This document shows positions 6,354 through 10,345 of a DNA stretch of 10,345 nt, piece by piece. A model generated the notes under the pieces. The model saw only the letters and a program-made list of their open reading frames with translations, was not told the DNA's origin and made no database searches. Both the position numbers and the translations under genes were made by a program. Location: assembly GCA_021826765.1 (NCBI GenBank), contig JAKAYK010000032.1:1-10345 (forward strand), in the 5' to 3' direction. This stretch comes from Thermoplasmata archaeon (GTDB lineage: Archaea; Thermoplasmatota; Thermoplasmata; Thermoplasmatales; Thermoplasmataceae). Positions within the stretch are counted from its first letter, which is position 1. Every line of letters starts with the position of its first letter.

Positions 6354-6887
6354 TCAGATGTTTTTCATATTTTCTGAATGCATTTTTTTGAGTTTTTCCA
6401 TTTTCGGAGCAATGACAAACCTGCAATAACCCTGCTCTGGATTTTTCTCGAAATATCTCCTGTGGTATTCTTCAGCAGGATAGAAATTCATGTAATTTTC
6501 AACAGATGTCACAATTGGTTTATCGTAAACTTTTTCCCGTTCCATTTCGGATATTATTTCCAGTGCAGACCTCTTTTGATTTTCATTCATGTAAATGATG
6601 ATCGATCTGTATTGGGTGCCTACATCTGCTCCCTGCCTGTTGAGAGATGTGGGATCATGTGTCCTGAAAAATATTTCCAGTATCCCTTCAGTGCTGATTG
6701 TTTCTGGATCATAGGTGATCTTAACCACTTCTGCATGTCCTGTTTTTCCCGTGCAGATCTCATTATACGATGGGTTTTCTGTAGTTCCTCCGGAGTAACC
6801 AGGTATTGCTTCATGTACACCTTTCAGGCTTATGAATATTGCTTCAGTGCACCAGAAACATCCGCCTCCAAGAATTATGTTTTCCAT
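6354..6887 (-). CDS. msrA: Peptide methionine sulfoxide reductase A
   Basis: MsrA reduces the S-epimer of methionine sulfoxide in proteins and free methionine, using thioredoxin-type electron donors. The 177-residue protein starts MENIILGGGCFWCTEA. C10 of GCFWC is the catalytic cysteine. The family signatures PGYSGG (about 29-34), GHAEVV (50-55), DPTSLNRQGADVGTQYRS (about 78-95) and EEYHRRYFEKNPEQGYC (about 139-155) follow, with C155 a likely resolving cysteine. The short charged C-terminus (KMEKLKKMHSENMKNI) is common in the family. It begins one nucleotide before msrB ends (TAATG), with the SD AGGGTGA (6899-6893) inside the msrB tail, so it is the second gene of an msrB-msrA operon and is translationally coupled. 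Confidence 0.96.
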   Translation of the reverse strand: MENIILGGGCFWCTEAIFISLKGVHEAIPGYSGGTTENPSYNEICTGKTGHAEVVKITYDPETISTEGILEIFFRTHDPTSLNRQGADVGTQYRSIIIYMNENQKRSALEIISEMEREKVYDKPIVTSVENYMNFYPAEEYHRRYFEKNPEQGYCRFVIAPKMEKLKKMHSENMKNI

Positions 6888-7252
6888 TATTGTTCACCCT
6901 TCCTGAACACGAGGGAAATGGAATTAACACAATGCCTGATATTTTTCTGCGTCAGATGTTCCCCTGAAAATACATGACCAAGGTGTGCACCACAAGAATT
7001 GCACTGTATCTCGATTCTGTAGCCATCCCTGTCAGGCAATCTCTTGACTGCTCCTGGTATTTCATCATCAAAACTTGGCCATCCACATCCAGAATTGAAC
7101 TTGCTTTCAGACGTGTAAAGGGGAGCATCGCATCTCCTGCAATGGTATGTCCCTTTTTCAAAAAAATCTTCATATTCTCCAGTGAAAGGCATTTCCGTCC
7201 CTTTGTGAACGATTACGTTTTCTTCCTGTGGATTCAGATTCCTGTAATTCAT
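6887..7252 (-). CDS. msrB: Peptide methionine (R)-S-oxide reductase B
   Basis: MsrB reduces the R-epimer of methionine sulfoxide and so complements MsrA. The 121 residues contain the full zinc-binding set (C38 and C41 in CRRC, C84 and C87 in CNSC). They also contain GTEMPFTGEY at 18-27, KFNSGCGWPSF at 51-61 with probable resolving C56, and GAHLGHVF at 88-95. The catalytic C108 lies in IRHCVNSISL. Histidine replaces the usual tyrosine just before the catalytic Cys (RHC instead of RYC), a mild variation. The length is near the usual minimum for a stand-alone MsrB. The ATG at 7252 has no SD; a TATA element 27 nt upstream suggests leaderless translation. It is the first gene of the msrB-msrA unit, probably continuing into the flavin reductase gene. 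Confidence 0.96.
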   Translation of the reverse strand: MNYRNLNPQEENVIVHKGTEMPFTGEYEDFFEKGTYHCRRCDAPLYTSESKFNSGCGWPSFDDEIPGAVKRLPDRDGYRIEIQCNSCGAHLGHVFSGEHLTQKNIRHCVNSISLVFRKGEQ

Positions 7253-7273
7253 AATCAGTCATAACAAATAGAC

Positions 7274-7284
7274 ATTTAAAAAAT
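7274..7284 (-). promoter_or_regulatory. TATA box of the msrB-msrA operon
   Basis: The minus strand reads ATTTTTTAAAT, centred about 27 nt before the msrB ATG at 7252. It lies immediately downstream of the palindrome at 7288-7323. Confidence 0.5.
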
Positions 7285-7287
7285 AGT

Positions 7288-7323
7288 AAAAAATTGTTGT
7301 ATTCATGAAAACAACAAAATTTT
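7288..7323. repeat. Long imperfect palindrome upstream of the msrB TATA box
   Basis: The core spans 7294-7317. Arms TTGTTGT (7294-7300) and ACAACAA (7311-7317) flank the perfect octamer TTCATGAA (7302-7309); 11 of 12 positions pair. A/T tracts outside it (7288-7291 and 7320-7323) extend the symmetry to 36 nt with three mismatched pairs. It abuts the upstream side of the msrB TATA region, where archaeal activators or repressors commonly bind. Alternatively, read on the minus strand, the hairpin followed by a six-T run could help terminate the DUF1059 transcript. Confidence 0.65.
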
Positions 7324-7335
7324 TCCCTGAACCTG

Positions 7336-7349
7336 AAAAAAATTCAAAA
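7336..7349 (-). terminator. Oligo-T terminator of the DUF1059 gene (candidate)
   Basis: Directly after the DUF1059 stop the minus strand carries T4 (7349-7346) and T7 (7342-7336) tracts. Further T6 runs come after the palindrome. Oligo-U tracts are the usual archaeal intrinsic termination signal. Confidence 0.4.
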
Positions 7350-7352
7350 GAA

Positions 7353-7529
7353 TCAGATTTTCTCAATGAACTGATTCGCAAGGCTCTGGATATGTTCTTC
7401 GTGTGTGATATCATGATGCTTTGATACATGTGCCCTCATGTGTGTCATTATGTCTTCTTTAGAGTCTGCTTCTACATGGAAGCCACATTTATGGCCTGTG
7501 TTCTCACACCTATACCTGAATTTACCCAT
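7353..7529 (-). CDS. DUF1059 family small metal-binding-like protein
   Basis: A 58-residue protein starting MGKFRYRCENTGHKCGF. DUF1059 proteins share this short Y-x-C-x6-C opening followed by a helix rich in His and acidic residues. Here C8 and C15 are followed by H30, H34 and H38 at four-residue spacing, which suggests a zinc-finger-like metal site. No biochemical function is known to me for the family. An ATG seven codons upstream (7550) is open in frame, but it touches the TATA element at 7551-7560. The ATG at 7529 is 26 nt from that element, and the family normally begins at this point, so 7529 is preferred. The gene lies between the ABC exporter and msrB and has its own promoter. Confidence 0.82.
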   Translation of the reverse strand: MGKFRYRCENTGHKCGFHVEADSKEDIMTHMRAHVSKHHDITHEEHIQSLANQFIEKI

Positions 7530-7550
7530 GTGTATAACATTCCTGAACAT

Positions 7551-7560
7551 TATAAATATT
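7551..7560 (-). promoter_or_regulatory. TATA box of the DUF1059 gene
   Basis: The minus strand reads AATATTTATA, centred 26 nt before the ATG at 7529. This fits a leaderless start and argues against the upstream ATG at 7550. Confidence 0.6.
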
Positions 7561-7576
7561 TTTTCTTATCTTAGAC

Positions 7577-8470
7577 TCACTTTACTATATCAAGGTAAGT
7601 TTTTTCTATACTGTCAACGGGTTCAACCCATTTTACCTCCATCCCTGAGTTCATGAGTTTCAATATAATGTCCCTGTTGCTTTCATTGTTCTTTGCCGTT
7701 ATTGTGGCCCAGTCAGTGCCATTTTCTACAACTTCGATCCCATCAGATGACAGAGCATTAGAATCCAGTGAACCTGAGAATGTGACTTTCATCATTGAAA
7801 TATCCCTCTCATTCTTCATGTCCACCATTTTCTTCCCATGATTCATTATAATCACTCTGCTGGCTATTTCCCTTGCCTCACTGATTAGATGGGTGCTCAT
7901 GATTATAGTTTTGCTTTCCTTCTTGTTTATATCCATGATAATATCTATAAATTCCCTCATTCCCCTTGGATCGAGGCCAAATGTGGGTTCATCAAGTATC
8001 ATTACGTCTGGATCCATCACCATTGCACAGGCAAGGGCAAGTCTCTGTTTCATTCCCCTTGAATACTGGCCGCATTTCCTCCCAATATAATCATCCATGC
8101 TGAGCATCGTGGAAAGCCTTTGTGTTTCAGATTTTATTTCTTCCCTGGACGCTCCCTTTACTCTGCATACATAGTCCAGGACCTCCTTCCCATTTAGATA
8201 AGGGTAAAATTCTGGCAGCTCAACTAAAGGTCCCACTTTCTCAAGCGCACTCATAGGATCATGTTCAACTATCACCCCTCCAATCTTCACTGTCCCCGAT
8301 GTTGGATGAACTATGTTGGTTGCGATTTTAAGGAATGTGCTTTTACCTGCCCCATTTGGCCCAAGCATTGCGATGCATTCACCTTTCTCAACATTAAGGT
8401 TCAGGCCATCCAGTGCTATTATTTTTCCATAGTTTTTTGAGAGATTTTCAACTTCAATGATTGACATCAT
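7577..8470 (-). CDS. ABC transporter ATP-binding protein, ABC-2 (BcrA-like) exporter type
   Basis: This is the nucleotide-binding subunit powering the permease encoded just upstream. The 297 residues show Walker A GPNGAGKST at 37-45, signature YSRGMKQR at 136-143, Walker B VMILDEP at 156-162, D-loop GLD at 165-167 and switch H194. The Q-loop region reads GPLVELPEFYPYLNG (80-94) and has Glu where most ABC proteins have Gln, as seen in the bacitracin/lantibiotic exporter-like (BcrA) subgroup. After the ATPase core (about 1-215) comes a C-terminal extension of about 80 residues, also typical of ABC-2 exporters. The cargo is unknown. The first ATG overlaps the permease stop (ATGA); a second ATG at 8467 is spaced better from the SD GGAGGTG (8479-8473), so the protein may start at residue 2. 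Confidence 0.92.
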   Translation of the reverse strand: MMSIIEVENLSKNYGKIIALDGLNLNVEKGECIAMLGPNGAGKSTFLKIATNIVHPTSGTVKIGGVIVEHDPMSALEKVGPLVELPEFYPYLNGKEVLDYVCRVKGASREEIKSETQRLSTMLSMDDYIGRKCGQYSRGMKQRLALACAMVMDPDVMILDEPTFGLDPRGMREFIDIIMDINKKESKTIIMSTHLISEAREIASRVIIMNHGKKMVDMKNERDISMMKVTFSGSLDSNALSSDGIEVVENGTDWATITAKNNESNRDIILKLMNSGMEVKWVEPVDSIEKTYLDIVK

Positions 8471-9303
8471 TTCACCTCCTTTCTCTCAAAAATAACTGCG
8501 GTTATGCCCAGAGAGACTATGAAATACAGGAACATAACAAGGGAGCAGAGAATAATCAGGTGATATGATGCAGGATTAGGGTTGCTGCCGTTTGTGCTGA
8601 TACCGAAATAAATGTCAATATAGACTCTCGACGTTATGCTTGCTGCATTATTGAGAAGATAATACGGGGTAACTGAATAAAGAAGTTCAATCATTATGGT
8701 TGCAGCGCTGAAAACTAAGAGATATATAATGAGTGCAGTGATGTATGCATAAGTATTTCTGTTGAACAGGCTGCTGATCAGAAAAGTCATAGCGGAAAAG
8801 GATAGTACAAATAGAAGTGTCAGAAGAAAGCTGTATAGCAACTGTATAATGAGCGTGTTGAAAATATACTGGAATACAGCAGCCTCGAATAATGTGTATG
8901 TTATGACAATTATTGATGTAACCGTAACAGATGAGAAAAATTTTCCGAGAAGAAGAATAATTCTCGGGATTGGAAGGGTAAAAACATGCAGTGCGGTTTT
9001 TGTTTCAATTTCACTTGAAATGGAAGGAGAACCAAAAAAGACAGCTGCAAAGGCAGGAAGAGACGAAAGGACAAAACTCCACAGATAACCGAGTATCTTC
9101 TCCTTTGCACTGGTGCCGGACATGACAAAATTAACCGATTGTGCAAACCTGTTAAGATCGTTAAGATACTTGAATGAAAGATACGTAAGAAGGCAGGAGA
9201 CTACAATTGCCATGGAGAACATTAAGTAAAAGCTCCTTGATCTGTAATAATTCTTAAGATAGTAGATATATGTGTCCTTGAAAAGGGTCAACCTGCTTGT
9301 CAT
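8467..9303 (-). CDS. ABC-2 type transporter permease
   Basis: An integral membrane protein of 278 residues with about six hydrophobic segments, near 25-44, 74-92, 115-143, 147-176, 184-207 and 248-272. Between the second and third segments lies SISSEIETKTALHVFTLPIPRIILLLGKF (about 94-122). This matches the ABC-2 permease pattern of an acidic E-x-E, then T...P-x-x-R...GK, a coupling helix region that contacts the ATPase. It ends in a basic tail (FERKEVK). A permease and ATPase overlapping by four nucleotides form one operon and presumably a dimer-of-dimers exporter in the cytoplasmic membrane. The substrate is not identifiable. The ATG at 9303 has no SD; a strong TATA box is about 25 nt upstream, so the operon is probably leaderless. 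Confidence 0.87.
   Translation of the reverse strand: MTSRLTLFKDTYIYYLKNYYRSRSFYLMFSMAIVVSCLLTYLSFKYLNDLNRFAQSVNFVMSGTSAKEKILGYLWSFVLSSLPAFAAVFFGSPSISSEIETKTALHVFTLPIPRIILLLGKFFSSVTVTSIIVITYTLFEAAVFQYIFNTLIIQLLYSFLLTLLFVLSFSAMTFLISSLFNRNTYAYITALIIYLLVFSAATIMIELLYSVTPYYLLNNAASITSRVYIDIYFGISTNGSNPNPASYHLIILCSLVMFLYFIVSLGITAVIFERKEVK
8473..8479 (-). promoter_or_regulatory. Strong SD of the ABC ATPase gene
   Basis: The minus strand reads GGAGGTG, nearly the full anti-16S sequence, inside the permease 3' end. GGAGG is 4 nt from ATG 8470 and 7 nt from ATG 8467. The latter spacing equals that of the rps8e and priL SDs. Confidence 0.75.
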
Positions 9304-9318
9304 GATTGATGATTGCTG

Positions 9319-9343
9319 AAAAATATATAAAATTAGGGAAAAA
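9319..9343 (-). promoter_or_regulatory. TATA box of the ABC operon, within T-rich terminator-like sequence of the gene upstream
   Basis: The minus strand reads TTTTATATATTTTT at 9332-9319, centred about 25 nt before the permease ATG. The same stretch has T5, T4 and T5 tracts starting 4 nt after the stop of the upstream glycoprotein gene, so one short region may both end one transcript and start the next. Confidence 0.55.
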
Positions 9344-9346
9344 TCA

Positions 9347-10246
9347 CTATGGAATAGTGTACCCTGATCTGATGATATTCTGAATTATTATTGCAAAATC
9401 CGCACCAAATGTTGTGTATCCTATTGATAGTTCATATGAAGCGCTTGTTGAAGAGGTTGTGGAATTGATGACGCTTATGGTGCTGTTTGAAAGTATGCTG
9501 AGTGCTGACATATAGGTTGAGATCTGTGTTTTTTCAGTAGCATTTGCGTTTAAGAAAGTGATGTTTGTTGTAGTTGCACCCATATTACCATAAATGGTCA
9601 AAGAAGGAACTGTTGAATTAAATCCCGTAGTTCCAATTGCATTGTATTGTGAGAGATTCATGTAAAAGGATATTCCTTTTCCCGAAAGCTCAAGATATTT
9701 GGCACCACTTTTCATGTATGTTCCAAAATGCTCAGCATTGATTGATGCTTTTACTGATGATAAATTCCCAATTATCATGTAATTGGATTCAACGGGCGAT
9801 ATATAGACCGATAGATTTGTGCTTGAGTTTGCAATTGTGGTGAGGCTTCCATTCAATCCTGAGTAGGGTCCAATAAGTGATGATACGTTAAGATTTATTC
9901 CGTTAACAGAATATATTGAAAAACCGTAATATGTGCTATTGAGTTCTGTAACATTAATGGATGCATTCATAGAATTTTTGAAGCCTGTGCTTACACTGGA
10001 ATTGAAGAAAGATTCAAATGATTTCAAGTTATAGTTGATAATTATAGCTGAAGAATTGTTTGCAGCGTATGCATAAAGGGAAGTTGTGCTGTTCTGATAG
10101 TGAACAACCCCGTAAGATTGCTGTGGAATGAAATTTGTCATAGGCACTGTGCCAGGTGCATAGTATGTATAGGCAACATAGGCTGTTGGAACGCCAACAC
10201 CAACCACTATAATGGCTGCTATTATTGCTTTAATAAGTGGGAGCAT
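9347..10246 (-). CDS. Membrane-anchored, heavily N-glycosylated extracytoplasmic protein of unknown function
   Basis: I do not recognise a family. The 299-residue product begins MLPLIK followed by a hydrophobic segment to about residue 28, ending TYYAPG: a signal peptide or N-terminal anchor with the rest outside. The remainder is rich in Ser, Asn, Thr, Tyr, Ile and Gly, has no cysteine and few charged residues. It carries 18 N-X-S/T sequons (N52, 63, 64, 82, 94, 98, 103, 120, 132, 140, 144, 161, 197, 210, 228, 235, 254 and 261). This points to a glycosylated cell-surface protein, as common in acidophilic archaea lacking a rigid wall. Alternating hydrophobic/polar stretches such as SLTIYGNMG and SYELSIGY suggest beta structure. 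The last 20 residues include a short hydrophobic segment. The gene lies just upstream of the ABC exporter on the same strand but appears to have its own promoter. Confidence 0.75.
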   Translation of the reverse strand: MLPLIKAIIAAIIVVGVGVPTAYVAYTYYAPGTVPMTNFIPQQSYGVVHYQNSTTSLYAYAANNSSAIIINYNLKSFESFFNSSVSTGFKNSMNASINVTELNSTYYGFSIYSVNGINLNVSSLIGPYSGLNGSLTTIANSSTNLSVYISPVESNYMIIGNLSSVKASINAEHFGTYMKSGAKYLELSGKGISFYMNLSQYNAIGTTGFNSTVPSLTIYGNMGATTTNITFLNANATEKTQISTYMSALSILSNSTISVINSTTSSTSASYELSIGYTTFGADFAIIIQNIIRSGYTIP

Positions 10247-10266
10247 ATATAGTCATGTAAATACAG

Positions 10267-10274
10267 TATAATAA
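10267..10274 (-). promoter_or_regulatory. TATA box of the surface glycoprotein gene
   Basis: The minus strand reads TTATTATA, centred about 25 nt before the ATG at 10246, and no SD is present. A nearer ATG-like triplet at 10256-10254 is out of frame. Confidence 0.5.
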
Positions 10275-10345
10275 GGTAGTCTCCATAATTGGATACCATT
10301 GAAATTTAAAGATTATTTGCCAGATACAATTACCTTACATGCCCG

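Noticed and set aside
6378..6977. A 199-codon open frame on the + strand opposite msrA/msrB
   Set aside because: It is antisense to two confidently identified genes, its product is Cys/Phe-rich with no recognisable motif, and no promoter or SD precedes it. It is a by-product of codon use on the other strand.
7529..7550. N-terminal extension of the DUF1059 protein starting at ATG 7550
   Set aside because: The ATG touches the TATA element, and the extension does not belong to the family's normal N-terminus.
7353..9303. Bacteriocin-type export/immunity system made of DUF1059, ABC ATPase and permease
   Set aside because: The DUF1059 gene has its own TATA box and no leader-peptide or double-glycine motif, so it is not supported as cargo. 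Only the ATPase-permease pair is a real unit.
10313..10345. Minus-strand open frame at the right edge ending in VIVSGK and a TAA stop
   Set aside because: Only ten codons are visible. It could be the end of another gene, but nothing in it allows recognition, and short open stretches are expected by chance.
1..10345. CRISPR array, tRNA, rRNA, insertion sequence or defence system
   Set aside because: I see no regularly spaced repeats, no cloverleaf with a CCA-proximal acceptor pattern, no transposase or terminal inverted repeats, and no nuclease or toxin-antitoxin genes. The genes are chromosomal housekeeping, redox, transport and surface genes.

Overview
The window reads as chromosomal DNA of an archaeon. 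It has ribosomal protein S8e, SRP19 and the iron-sulfur primase subunit PriL, none of which is bacterial. Start regions also look archaeal: AT-rich TATA boxes sit about 25 nt before leaderless starts, and Shine-Dalgarno (SD) sequences of the GGAGGTGAT type appear mainly inside operons. The moderate-to-low GC, the gene set and a secreted protein crowded with N-glycosylation sequons would suit the Thermoplasmata (Thermoplasma, Ferroplasma, Cuniculiplasma and relatives). That placement is inferred, not proven.

Left part (1-3726). The window opens with the C-terminal end of a cysteine-containing transcriptional regulator on the + strand. Next comes a + strand information-processing pair, rps8e and srp19, overlapping by ATGA. 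Facing it on the - strand are an alpha/beta hydrolase, a Pro-specific M24 dipeptidase and priL. The stop codons of srp19 and priL abut with no base between them. A perfect 9-bp inverted repeat lies in the priL leader, close to the predicted transcription start.

Middle part (3727-7252). A + strand CoA-disulfide-reductase-like flavoenzyme is divergent from the hydrolase. Its 3' end overlaps a - strand histidine phosphatase by 32 nt, tail to tail. Upstream of the phosphatase on the - strand is a repair cluster, msrB-msrA-flavin reductase. The Msr genes are coupled through TAATG. The msrB promoter carries a long imperfect palindrome.

Right part (7253-10345). On the - strand lie a small DUF1059 zinc-finger-like protein, a two-gene ABC-2 exporter (permease then ATPase, overlapping by ATGA) and a membrane-anchored extracytoplasmic protein with 18 N-X-S/T sequons.

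Functionally the left side is core information processing plus peptide turnover. The middle holds thiol/methionine redox homeostasis genes, suitable for an aerobic or metal-stressed acidophile. The right side is an exporter and a cell-surface protein. I see no rRNA, tRNA, CRISPR array, insertion sequence or recognisable defence island. Most of the window is ordinary chromosomal sequence. The best leads are the two dyads at the msrB and priL promoters, the unidentified glycoprotein, and a clear division between leaderless and SD-led starts.
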